A stretch of DNA of 64,000 nt from Ferruginibacter sp. Its GTDB lineage: Bacteria; Bacteroidota; Bacteroidia; Chitinophagales; Chitinophagaceae. The notes under the pieces were generated by a model. That model did no database searches, was not told the origin of the DNA, and worked only from the letters and a program-made list of their open reading frames with translations. This document shows, one piece after another, positions 45,430 to 54,664 of this stretch (position 1 is the first letter of the stretch; the number at the start of each line of letters is the position of its first letter). The position numbers were made by a program, and so were the translations under genes. The stretch spans positions 186,001-250,000 of the forward strand of contig JACMLJ010000012.1 in NCBI GenBank assembly GCA_014379625.1. Direction: 5' to 3'.

Positions 45430-47796
45430 TCACTCCTTTCTCAAACTTTTCACGGGGTTTTCATTAGCCGCCTTAACGGCTTTAACAGCAATGGTAAAAA
45501 TGGCAAGTAAAAAAACAATACCATACAACACCGCCATCCCGCCAATATTAACCCCCGGATGAAAAGTGAAAATATTTAAAAACACCAGGCCTGAGATATA
45601 ACCAACAGGAAGCGCAATGCAACCGGCTATCAGCAATAGTTTTATAAAGCTCCACGACAATGTTTTAACAATGGTTAAGGCAGACGCCCCCATTAGCTTT
45701 CTTATGCCAATCTCTTTTATTCTTTTTTCGGTAGTATAAGTTACAATACCCAGTAAACCCATGATAGCTATCACAAAAATGATAAACGACACCATTCCCA
45801 GAAACTTCATATCTGCCCCTGGATAATAGCGCTCATACAATTCTTTTTCGTACCAGGAGAAGCCCATTTCTTCATGGGGATGATGGCGCTTCCATATCTT
45901 TTTGATGTCTGCGGTAAAAACGGTTTCAGCAACATGGCCGGTGGTTTTTATAGAAATCACGCGGAAGCGGGAAGGATTGTATTGTAACACCAATGGTTGC
46001 AAAGCAAGCTGGTAATTTGAAAAACAAAAGTCTTTCAACACACCCGTTACCATCACTTCATCCTGGTTGTTCAGGTATATTGATTTTCCAATGGCTTCCC
46101 GCGGCCTGCCTAAACCCAAAGCGGTTACGGCCCGCTCATTTAACAGGATAAATTTGCCGGCGGAATCACTATTGTTTACAGTCAGGTTTTTACCAGCTAC
46201 AAATTTCAATTGCATGTTTTCAATAAAGCTGGCATCCGCCGCATAATACGCTGCGGATAAGTTATCGCCCATGCGATGGGGTTTTACAGCACATGCCGCA
46301 AACGCGCCACCAAACGGCTGGGAGACAAGGCCCAATTTCTCCACATTTTTATTACTGGCAATATCGTTTAGCAGTAATTTATAATTATTATCTGCCAGTG
46401 AAATATTAAAAATATTTTTCCTGTTAAAGTTTTCATTATCCGTAGCCATGTATTTAAATTCACTGTACATGTGCATAATTAAAAAAATGAAACAGGCTGT
46501 CACCACAAACTGGATTACCACCAGGCTTTTTCGAAAATTAATTTTACCCAGCGAGCCCGGGCTTACCATACCTTTTAATACCCGTGCCGGTTGAAACCCT
46601 GATAGTATCCATGCAGGCAGTATGCCCGCCAGCAAACCAATAAAAACCGCAAAACCTACAAATATGGTCCATATTAAAAACTGGTTTTCCACTTCCCAGG
46701 TTATCCAGCCAACATGAATATGCTGTTTCATTAAAACCAGCAGCACAAAGCCAATGATCAATGCGCATAGGGAAATCACAATGGCTTCACAGATAAACTG
46801 GCACACTAACTGCAGGCGGCTTGCCCCGGAAGTTTTGCGAATACCTACTTCCTTGGCACGGCTTAAAGAACGGGCCAATGTTAAGTTGGTATAATTGAAA
46901 CCTGCGAGTATAATGATCATCATTGCCAATGCCAAATTCACTGACAGTTCCTGTAATGATTCTACATAAGGATTGTTTTCCAGGTTTTCCAGGTCGGGTG
47001 AAATTTGTTTAAATGCCTGCTTTTTAAAATGATGTGTTTGCCCGGCAGCAATAATTGCTTTGTTACTGTTTATTGAAATATCATTCACTGCTGCATCGAG
47101 CGCTGCAGGATTTGCATTGGATTGAAGTAATACGAAAGTAAAGGCGTTGTACCTGGTCGTGGATGATGCAGCTTCGGTTTTATCTTTATTGAAGGATGCA
47201 AATGTAGCCATCGAAACCATCACATCCGTTTTAAACTGGGTGCCTTTTTTAAAGGGTTTCAATACACCTGAAACGCTAAACATTCCAAACCGGGGATGCT
47301 CCAGTATTTTACCTACCGGGTTTTCATTTTCAAAAAATATTTCAGCCATCTCATGGGTGAGTACCAGTGTATTGGGCAACACAGGTGCGCTCCCCTTTTC
47401 TAAAGAAAACCCAAACATTTCAAAGAATCCGGGTTCAATATAAATACAGTTTGTATTAATCGTCTTCATCCTGTTGGTCAGTTCCCAACCAAAGTCCCGC
47501 ACTACTTTAGTTGCGTTTTCAATACAGGGATAATTATTTTTTAAATTAGCTGATAACCAATAAGGGGATGAAGCATATTTTATTGTATTGCCGTTATTGC
47601 TGGTAACATCCGTACGGATGCGGTATATCCGCTCTGACTCGGGATGAAAATTGTCAAATTCATAAACGCCCTGCACCTGCATTAAAGACAGTAATGCAAA
47701 TGGAATGGCTAACCCTAATCCCATGATATTGATAAAGGAAAAGAGTTTATGCTTCCACAAGTTTCGCCAGGCGATTTTAAAATAATTGCTTATCAT
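45430..47796 (-). CDS. MacB/FtsX-type ABC permease, third in array
   Basis: The 788-aa permease is the most divergent of the five: its markers read 'RAKEVGIRKTSGASRLQLV' and 'IKEIGIRKLMGASALTIVK', and it ends ENPVKSLRKE. Eight helices in two clusters and two periplasmic domains follow the double-FtsX plan. It starts after 590 nt that contain a MITE-like element, so the array may be transcribed here as more than one unit. Confidence 0.86.
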   Translation of the reverse strand: MISNYFKIAWRNLWKHKLFSFINIMGLGLAIPFALLSLMQVQGVYEFDNFHPESERIYRIRTDVTSNNGNTIKYASSPYWLSANLKNNYPCIENATKVVRDFGWELTNRMKTINTNCIYIEPGFFEMFGFSLEKGSAPVLPNTLVLTHEMAEIFFENENPVGKILEHPRFGMFSVSGVLKPFKKGTQFKTDVMVSMATFASFNKDKTEAASSTTRYNAFTFVLLQSNANPAALDAAVNDISINSNKAIIAAGQTHHFKKQAFKQISPDLENLENNPYVESLQELSVNLALAMMIIILAGFNYTNLTLARSLSRAKEVGIRKTSGASRLQLVCQFICEAIVISLCALIIGFVLLVLMKQHIHVGWITWEVENQFLIWTIFVGFAVFIGLLAGILPAWILSGFQPARVLKGMVSPGSLGKINFRKSLVVIQFVVTACFIFLIMHMYSEFKYMATDNENFNRKNIFNISLADNNYKLLLNDIASNKNVEKLGLVSQPFGGAFAACAVKPHRMGDNLSAAYYAADASFIENMQLKFVAGKNLTVNNSDSAGKFILLNERAVTALGLGRPREAIGKSIYLNNQDEVMVTGVLKDFCFSNYQLALQPLVLQYNPSRFRVISIKTTGHVAETVFTADIKKIWKRHHPHEEMGFSWYEKELYERYYPGADMKFLGMVSFIIFVIAIMGLLGIVTYTTEKRIKEIGIRKLMGASALTIVKTLSWSFIKLLLIAGCIALPVGYISGLVFLNIFTFHPGVNIGGMAVLYGIVFLLAIFTIAVKAVKAANENPVKSLRKE

Positions 47797-47868
47797 CCAG
47801 ACTATGATTTTCTATGATTAGGATTATTTGGGCTTAGTGTTAAGTTAAATGTGAATAGTCAATGGTGA

Positions 47869-48110
47869 ATCAATGTCGTTTTGTTAATGTTGAATTACCC
47901 TGAAAGGGTAAAATTTGAATAGCTACGGGTGCAACCCGTGGATAATATAGCCGCTGACAACAACCCCTTCGGGGTTGAACAAATGAAAACAGACGGCGAA
48001 ATAAAATTCAACCCCGAAGGGGTTGCTATCTGGTTACTTTATTCTTCCGCCGGCGAAACCGGCGGCTATTCAAATTAAAGCCCTTCAGGCTTAACTAAAC
48101 GATATTGAAT
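47869..48110. mobile_element. MITE-like palindromic element, copy 2
   Basis: A 242-bp non-coding element. Its ends are inverted repeats: AATCAATGTCGTTTTGTTAA at 47869-47888 against the reverse complement of 48091-48110, 17 of 20 the same. These match the ends of copy 1 at 23,013-23,203. The interior differs and is packed with palindromes: CTACGGGTGCAACCCGTGG, AACCCCTTCGGGGTT, AACCCCGAAGGGGTT and CCGCCGGCGAAACCGGCGG. CCATTGACC-type microrepeats flank it. It lies between the third and second permeases. Confidence 0.6.
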
Positions 48111-48386
48111 GGTGAATGGTCACTATTTCACCATTGGGCCTTCACGAATTAAACCCTTACTTTACGCTAAACATAATACCAGTACCCATTTAATTTTAAG
48201 CTGATATTTTTTTACCAGCATTCGTATTTCAATTAAACATCGTTGTGTCACTCACTTGTACCACATACCATTGTGGAACTTTCCCTGCCTTACACCCTAT
48301 CCCGCCTTTAACACACCCGTTGCTTTAAACTGTGTTGGCTCATTTTTAAATTTTCCCATTTCCACATTTTCACATTTGCTATCTCC

Positions 48387-50771
48387 TCACTCCGTTCTCA
48401 AACTATTCACCGGGTTTGCCAGCGAAGCTTTCACCGATCTGTAACCCACTGTTATAAATGCAATAAAAAAAGTGCAGGCTATTGCTGTAAAAAAAATACC
48501 TGCGCTTATGGGTACCCGGTATTCAAAGTCTTGCAGGTATTTGTGCATGGCCCACCATGCAAGTGGCGCGGCAATGGTAAACGCAATGAATAATAAAGTT
48601 GAAAACTCTTTGCCAAACATCCATAAAATGCTTTGAACACCTGCGCCCAGTACTTTTCTTACGCCGATCTCTTTTGTTTTGCGTACAGCCATAAACGATA
48701 CCAGGCCATATAAACCCAGGCATCCAATGAAGATGGCGATACCCGCAAAAAACTGTATCAGTGATAACATAATGCTGTCCATCTCATAAAATTCAGCAAT
48801 GCTGTCATCCATAAACTGGTAGGAATACAGGTAGTCATGATAAGTTTCGTTCCATATCTTTTCCACGGCAGCAAGGGTGGCCTTTGTATTTTTTAAGTTT
48901 ATTTTCAATGCACAGTTTCGGAAGTTAGTAAAATCCTGCACCAGGCATACCGGAGCTATTTCTGAATGAAAGGAATAATTATAAAAATCTTTTACCACAC
49001 CCACAATGGGAGCGGTTTTGTCATTGATGGTAGCTGTTTTACCAATGATCTCCTGCGGGGAGAGATTTAATTTTTTGGCGAATATTTCATTCACCACAAA
49101 TTCCCTCGTTGTATCAGCAGGATATAAATTCCGTCCTGCTACCAGTTGCAGATCAAAGGTTTTAATGTACTGGTCATCGGCCGTTTTTGTATTCACGCTC
49201 CAGTGTTCGTCTTCGGGCCTGTTGTCAAATTTTATACCCGTAGTGTTATTTGAACTGGAAGCCGGTGGCCGGAAACAAAGTGATACCGTTTCTACACCGG
49301 CAAGAGATGCAAACCTGTTGGCAAGCGTATGCATTTTTGTTTGATCCGTGGAAGGCACCGGCACCACAACAATGGCATCTTTCTTAAATCCCAGGTCGGA
49401 GGTTTTTGAATAATTGAGCTGGCTTGCTATCACAATAGTTCCTATAATCAGCATTTGAGAAATGGCAAACTGCGTAACCACCAGTACCCTTCGCAAAGAA
49501 AAGCCGCCGATATGTTTTTGCGATAGTTTACTTTTTAATGCCTGCACCGGTTGAAACCTCGCCAGGATTAGCCCGGGGTATGAACCCGAAAGAAAAATTA
49601 CCAGCAGGGAAATAATAAAAATAAAAGCAGGTAGCTGCCAACTGCTGAAAATGCGCAGTGAAATTTCTGTTTCAAATAAACCGTTCAGATAGGGTAATGC
49701 AAGTTCTGCAAACCCATAGGCCAGCAAAACTGCAAATAAGGTAATGAGGGCAGTTTCCGCAATAAACTGCCAGAATAACTGGCTGCGCAAACTTCCCAGC
49801 ACTTTCCGGATGCCAATTTCTTTTGAACGGTTAAGCGCCTGTGCGGTTGCAAGGTTGATAAAGTTAACGCAGGCGGTAATGATGAGAAAAAAACCAATAA
49901 AAAACAGCGCCCATAAATATTTTTTATCTGCATAGCCACCCAGCTTTATATTAAAATGAATATCGCTTAAAGGCTGCAATTTAAAATTCCAGATAGCGAG
50001 GTCGCGCCCCTTGTAATATTTTTTTACTATGCTTTTTAATTCATTGTTTACCTGTGCAGCACTAACCCCGGGCTTTAATAAAGTAAACAACTGGCAACCA
50101 CTATACACTCCACCCCAACTGCTATCGCTTGCCAAATATGCTGCCCGTTCTTTTATATTTTGATAACTCAAATAGATCTCCTGCCGGCGATCTGTATTGG
50201 GTGGAATATTTTTCAGTATACCGGTGATGATAAAGTTAGTGCTGTTATTAAGGCGGATAGTTTTACCGATTGCTTCTTGTTTACCAAAATATTTTTTAGC
50301 CAGCTTTTGGGTGATGATGGCCGAATTGGGATTTTTTAAAACCTGTGCCTTATCACCTTTCAGCAGGGGAAAATCAAGTATATCAAAAAATTCAGGCTCG
50401 GCAAATACAACGCCGCTTTCTTCCATAAATTTCTTTGGATCTTTTTCGCCGGGCAGTGATATCAACATGCCGTCATAATCTATTACCCTTGCGGTTTTTT
50501 CAGCAAAAGTAAACTCCGATTTTACCACTTTACCCACGGGAGCAGGTACCGCACCAGAGTAGTCAATTGTTTCCTTGTGCCATTCAGTAGTTATGCGGTA
50601 AACGCGATCCTGGTTTTTATGAAAGGTATCAAAACTCAAATGATAACTGATCAGTACAAAGATGAGGATACTGCAGGCAATGCCTAACGATAAGCCCACA
50701 ATATTGATTGCTGCGTACGATTTGTGCAGCTTTAAATTTCGCCAGGCTATTTTAAAATAATTCTTTATCAT
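48387..50771 (-). CDS. MacB/FtsX-type ABC permease, second in array
   Basis: The 794-aa double-FtsX permease has the markers 'RSKEIGIRKVLGSLRSQLF' and 'TKEIGVRKVLGAGVQSILW' and the C-terminus ANPVNSLRTE. Its N-terminus 'MIKNYFKIAWRNLKLHKSY' is shared in form with the other members. It lies 234 nt after the first permease gene with a microrepeat array between. The substrate is unknown. Confidence 0.88.
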   Translation of the reverse strand: MIKNYFKIAWRNLKLHKSYAAINIVGLSLGIACSILIFVLISYHLSFDTFHKNQDRVYRITTEWHKETIDYSGAVPAPVGKVVKSEFTFAEKTARVIDYDGMLISLPGEKDPKKFMEESGVVFAEPEFFDILDFPLLKGDKAQVLKNPNSAIITQKLAKKYFGKQEAIGKTIRLNNSTNFIITGILKNIPPNTDRRQEIYLSYQNIKERAAYLASDSSWGGVYSGCQLFTLLKPGVSAAQVNNELKSIVKKYYKGRDLAIWNFKLQPLSDIHFNIKLGGYADKKYLWALFFIGFFLIITACVNFINLATAQALNRSKEIGIRKVLGSLRSQLFWQFIAETALITLFAVLLAYGFAELALPYLNGLFETEISLRIFSSWQLPAFIFIISLLVIFLSGSYPGLILARFQPVQALKSKLSQKHIGGFSLRRVLVVTQFAISQMLIIGTIVIASQLNYSKTSDLGFKKDAIVVVPVPSTDQTKMHTLANRFASLAGVETVSLCFRPPASSSNNTTGIKFDNRPEDEHWSVNTKTADDQYIKTFDLQLVAGRNLYPADTTREFVVNEIFAKKLNLSPQEIIGKTATINDKTAPIVGVVKDFYNYSFHSEIAPVCLVQDFTNFRNCALKINLKNTKATLAAVEKIWNETYHDYLYSYQFMDDSIAEFYEMDSIMLSLIQFFAGIAIFIGCLGLYGLVSFMAVRKTKEIGVRKVLGAGVQSILWMFGKEFSTLLFIAFTIAAPLAWWAMHKYLQDFEYRVPISAGIFFTAIACTFFIAFITVGYRSVKASLANPVNSLRTE

Positions 50772-50956
50772 CCTAACTATGATTTTTTATGATTAAATGA
50801 TTGTAGGGATATTAACGGGCAATGGGCAATGGTCAATGGACAATATTTCCTCATTCTCAAATTAAATCGTCACTTTGCTTTTTAGCATAACACAAGTGAG
50901 TCGTCAATTAATTTTATTTGATTTAATAAGGTAACATTTTTCCGAAAATTGCAATT

Positions 50957-51001
50957 TCATTAGCACATTAACTAATTAGCTAATTAGCTAATTAGTTAAT
51001 T
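50957..51001. repeat. GCTAATTAGC microrepeat
   Basis: TTTCATTAGCACATTAACTA followed by repeated AATTAGCTAATTAG units, ending 4 nt before the permease stop codon at 51006. It is the longest copy of the family in the window. Confidence 0.6.
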
Positions 51002-51005
51002 GTCC

Positions 51006-53369
51006 TTATTCTGTTCTCAAACTTTTAACCGGGTTAGCTATCGCTGCTTTTATCGCCTGGTAACTTACGGTCAGGATAGCAATGAGTACAGATACTATTC
51101 CGGCCAGGGCAAATACCCACCATTCAATGGCAATGCGGTATGCGTATTCCTGCAGCCATTGCGCCATAGCGAGGTAAGCAATCGGCGAAGCGATGAGGAA
51201 TGAAACAATAACAAGCTTTAGAAAATCCATTGACAGCAGTGATGTTATGCCTGCAACGCTTGCGCCCAAAACCTTTCGCACACCTATTTCTTTTACCCGA
51301 TTTTCGGCCATATAAGTAGCCAGGCCAAATAAACCAAGACAGGAGATAAAGATAGTAAGGCCGGTAAATAATCCGGCCAATGTTCCGAAGCGCTTCTCAT
51401 CTTTAAATTTGGTGGCATATTCCTCATCTACAAACTTATAATCGAAGGGGTATTGCGGGTTGTATTGCCTGAACACCTGCTCCAGTATTGCAAGGTTTGC
51501 GGAGATCGTTTTTGCAGGGTTTAGTTTTATATGCATTACATTAAACCAGGAGTTGGGGCCCATAACCATCAGGGGGTTTACTTTTTCGTAAGGGGATTCG
51601 TAAATGAAATCTTTTATTACACCAACCACTTTCCAGTGGTTGCCATCGCCTTTTACTGTTTGGCCCACCGGGTCTTTTAACCGCATTATTTTTACGGCGG
51701 TTTCATTCAGCAGCATGGCTGTTGAGTCTGAAGGATAATTTTTAATATCTATATCCCGGCCCTGCAACAATCGTACGCCCATTGTTTTTACAAAGTCTGC
51801 ATCCGACGCCATCCGTATAAAATCTATCTTATAATCTTCACCTGCGCTGCCCTGCCACGAAAACCCCCAACCATCACTGTAGCGCTGTGTTATGGGGCTC
51901 ATAGATTTGGTGACTGCATCGGCAGCGCCTTTGCTGAGCAAATCGTTCTTTATAAGGCCAAAATGTTTACTGATATCGCCCTGCATATTTATATACACAA
52001 GATTGTTGCGGGAGTAACCTGTATCGCGTGCTTCTGCGTATTTTACCTGGTGCTGCACAATAATGGTGCAAATGATAAGGGCGATAGCAAATGTAAATTG
52101 CAGCACCACCAAAACCTTGCGTGGTGTTACCAGTGAATGCGATGCCTTAAAGGTTCCTTTCAAAACTTTTACGGGCTGGTAAGATGAAAGATAAAAAGCC
52201 GGGTAACTACCGGCAAGCAGCCCGGTAAATAAAATAAATGCGACAGCAAAAAGCCAGTATAACGGATCAGCGAAATTTATAAATAATTGTTTACCTACCA
52301 ATTCATTAAAAGCAGGCAGACTTAACAAAACCATTATCACCGCTATCATTGCAGCAATAAAAGAGAGCAATATACTCTCCCCGATAAACTGCCAGATAAG
52401 CGAACTTTTCTGCGCGCCTACCACTTTGCGTATGCCTACTTCTTTGGCTCTTTTTTCACTACGCGCCGTACTCAGGTTCATAAAATTAATACAGGCGATC
52501 AATAAAATAAACGCGGCAATAATGCCAAACAATTTTACTCTTTCAATACGGCCTTCAACATACACGCCATGTTGTGCTTTTGAGTATAGCCACGAGTCAC
52601 TGAACAATTGCGTAAATACCTGGGTGGTAGATTTTTCGCCATCCTTTGTATGATCAATAGTGATGTTTTTAACCCTTGCATCAAAGTGGGCCTGGGTAAC
52701 GCCAGGCTTTAATAAAATAAAAGTCTTTACAGAGTTGTTGCCCCAGGTTTTATCATCACCACCAATTTTAGCAAGATAGGTCCAGGGTAAAAGGTATTCA
52801 AAATTAAAACGGGTATTATTGGGCAGGTCTTTCATTACCCCGGTAACCGTAAAATTATCTGAGCTGTCAATGCGAACCACTTTACCCATTGCCTCTTCAT
52901 TACCAAATAGTTTTTTAGCAAGTTTTTGGGTAAGTACAAGAGAATAGTTTCCTTTTAAAGCATCGGTATTTCCTTTCAGTAAAGGAAGGCTGAACAGCTT
53001 TAAAAAACCGGAGTCGGCAATAAGCCCGTTTGCATTCAACCGCTGCTCTCCCACCGTGAATAAAAACTCCATATTACTTGTTCTCACTGCGTCTTCCACC
53101 TCGGGGTATTCCTGTTTTAGTGCGGGTGCCAGTGGCTTGGAAGTCTGGCTCCAGGCCCAGGTTTCACCACCAAACTTATCCCGGTTATTAGCAATGTAAA
53201 TGCGTTCTTTTTTTTCATGGAACCTGTCGTGGCTCACTTCATTTTGTATCCATAAAAAAATGAGCATTGCGCTCCCCATGCCAATCGCGAGGCCAAGTAA
53301 ATTGATGGCGGAAAACCCTTTGTTTCGGGAAAGGTTCCTGAATGATATTTTTAAAAAATTTTTGATCAT
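51006..53369 (-). CDS. MacB/FtsX-type ABC permease, first in array
   Basis: The 787-aa double-FtsX permease has the markers 'RAKEVGIRKVVGAQKSSLI' and 'VKEIGVRKVLGASVAGITS' and the C-terminus ANPVKSLRTE. The N-terminal helix is in 'NLLGLAIGMGSAMLIFLWI'. It follows ATPase 2 by 211 nt and is therefore the permease most likely to be cotranscribed with it. It is the first of the five paralogues. Confidence 0.88.
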   Translation of the reverse strand: MIKNFLKISFRNLSRNKGFSAINLLGLAIGMGSAMLIFLWIQNEVSHDRFHEKKERIYIANNRDKFGGETWAWSQTSKPLAPALKQEYPEVEDAVRTSNMEFLFTVGEQRLNANGLIADSGFLKLFSLPLLKGNTDALKGNYSLVLTQKLAKKLFGNEEAMGKVVRIDSSDNFTVTGVMKDLPNNTRFNFEYLLPWTYLAKIGGDDKTWGNNSVKTFILLKPGVTQAHFDARVKNITIDHTKDGEKSTTQVFTQLFSDSWLYSKAQHGVYVEGRIERVKLFGIIAAFILLIACINFMNLSTARSEKRAKEVGIRKVVGAQKSSLIWQFIGESILLSFIAAMIAVIMVLLSLPAFNELVGKQLFINFADPLYWLFAVAFILFTGLLAGSYPAFYLSSYQPVKVLKGTFKASHSLVTPRKVLVVLQFTFAIALIICTIIVQHQVKYAEARDTGYSRNNLVYINMQGDISKHFGLIKNDLLSKGAADAVTKSMSPITQRYSDGWGFSWQGSAGEDYKIDFIRMASDADFVKTMGVRLLQGRDIDIKNYPSDSTAMLLNETAVKIMRLKDPVGQTVKGDGNHWKVVGVIKDFIYESPYEKVNPLMVMGPNSWFNVMHIKLNPAKTISANLAILEQVFRQYNPQYPFDYKFVDEEYATKFKDEKRFGTLAGLFTGLTIFISCLGLFGLATYMAENRVKEIGVRKVLGASVAGITSLLSMDFLKLVIVSFLIASPIAYLAMAQWLQEYAYRIAIEWWVFALAGIVSVLIAILTVSYQAIKAAIANPVKSLRTE

Positions 53370-53580
53370 GATTACAATTCTTTAGGGGAGATATTTAGAC
53401 CGTCCTTTTAAGTAACATTCGGTTATAACCCGAACGAACCAATGCAATTTGTTTGTTTTCTTTCCACCTGTCTTTCTTTATAAATGGAAACCGGCAATGA
53501 GTCAACATTTTTTTCTTTCGGGATTTTTTGAACTTATCAAACAGCAAAATAATTTAACCCTAATTGCTCATCACTCTTCC

Positions 53581-54258
53581 CTACACCAATATATTCTCCG
53601 TCACCGTTTGTCCATCCAGCATACGGATGATGCGGTGACTGTACCTTGCGTCATGCTCGCTATGTGTTACCATTATTACCGTGGTGCCCTGCTCATTGAG
53701 GTCGGTCAGTAATTGCATTACTTCGTTACCGTTGCTGCTGTCAAGGTTACCGGTGGGCTCATCGGCCAGTATGAGTTTTGGCTTATTTACCACGGCCCTT
53801 GCTACGGCTACCCGTTGCTGTTGCCCACCGCTCAGCTGCTGCGGGTAATGGTTCCTGCGGTGCATGATCTGCATTTTATCCAGTACCTCTTCCACTCTTT
53901 TTTTGCGGTCGGCGGGCTTTACGCCGGTATAGATCAGCGGCAACTCCACGTTTTCAAATACGGTCAACTCATCAATGAGGTTAAAGCTTTGAAACACGAA
54001 ACCGATATTGCGTTTGCGCAGGTCGGCCCTTTTACGTTCGTTGAACTTAGCTACTTCAATTCCATTAAACAGGAAGCTGCCCTCATCCTGGTCATCCAGC
54101 AGGCCGAGTATGTTGAGCAGGGTACTTTTGCCACAGCCAGATGGCCCCATGATAGCTACAAACTCGCCCTCCTTAATATCGATAGACAGGTTGCTGAGCG
54201 CTACTGTTTCCACTTCCTCCGTGCGGTAAATTTTTTCAAGATTTTGAATATGTATCAT
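53581..54258 (-). CDS. ABC transporter ATPase (MacB/LolD type), ATPase 2
   Basis: The 225-aa ATPase is canonical: Walker A GPSGCGKST at 38-46, signature LSGGQQQRVAVARA, Walker B 'LILADEPTGN'. It follows HlyD in the operon with one small gene between. It is probably the main ATPase for the permeases downstream; ATPase 1 at 39.1 kb is a separate paralogue that differs just after the signature. Confidence 0.92.
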   Translation of the reverse strand: MIHIQNLEKIYRTEEVETVALSNLSIDIKEGEFVAIMGPSGCGKSTLLNILGLLDDQDEGSFLFNGIEVAKFNERKRADLRKRNIGFVFQSFNLIDELTVFENVELPLIYTGVKPADRKKRVEEVLDKMQIMHRRNHYPQQLSGGQQQRVAVARAVVNKPKLILADEPTGNLDSSNGNEVMQLLTDLNEQGTTVIMVTHSEHDARYSHRIIRMLDGQTVTENILV

Positions 54259-54344
54259 TTTAATATCTGGTTATTGATTGTTAAGTATGCTTTTATATAT
54301 TTCTATGCAACCCAACGGGGCGGGATGTGGGACCTTATCGTTTA

Positions 54345-54548
54345 TTACAGCACCAATATAAAACGGCTCATTGGCATGAGTTGAAAATCGCTGTCTCTAT
54401 TTTCTGGGTTGTTATTTTCGATTCTATTTTGCGTAACAACCGGAACAGCTATAGGTTGTTCATCAATAATACATGTCTCTTCCTGCGATGAACTGAATAA
54501 ACTCAGCATCAAAATAAGAAAAACCAGTTTTTTAATTTCCTGTTTCAT
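54345..54548 (-). CDS. Possible small secreted protein
   Basis: A 67-aa frame between HlyD and ATPase 2. It begins MKQEIKKLVFLILMLSLFSS, which looks like a signal peptide, followed by a short mature part with 'CIIDEQPIAVPVVTQNRIEN' and 'FQLMPMSRFILVL'. The upstream AAATTTATTTTATG context is like other starts in this genome. It was not recognised as a known family. It may be an accessory part or cargo of the exporter, or a chance frame. Confidence 0.4.
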   Translation of the reverse strand: MKQEIKKLVFLILMLSLFSSSQEETCIIDEQPIAVPVVTQNRIENNNPENRDSDFQLMPMSRFILVL

Positions 54549-54664
54549 AAAATAAATTTTTAGTTGTTGGTATTTTTATATGTTTACTATTTTTCCGGGA
54601 ATCAACTCCCCTGGCTGCCAAGTCCAGCTTTCTCCCCGGGCAGGCAAGAACTTTGTCCAATTTT

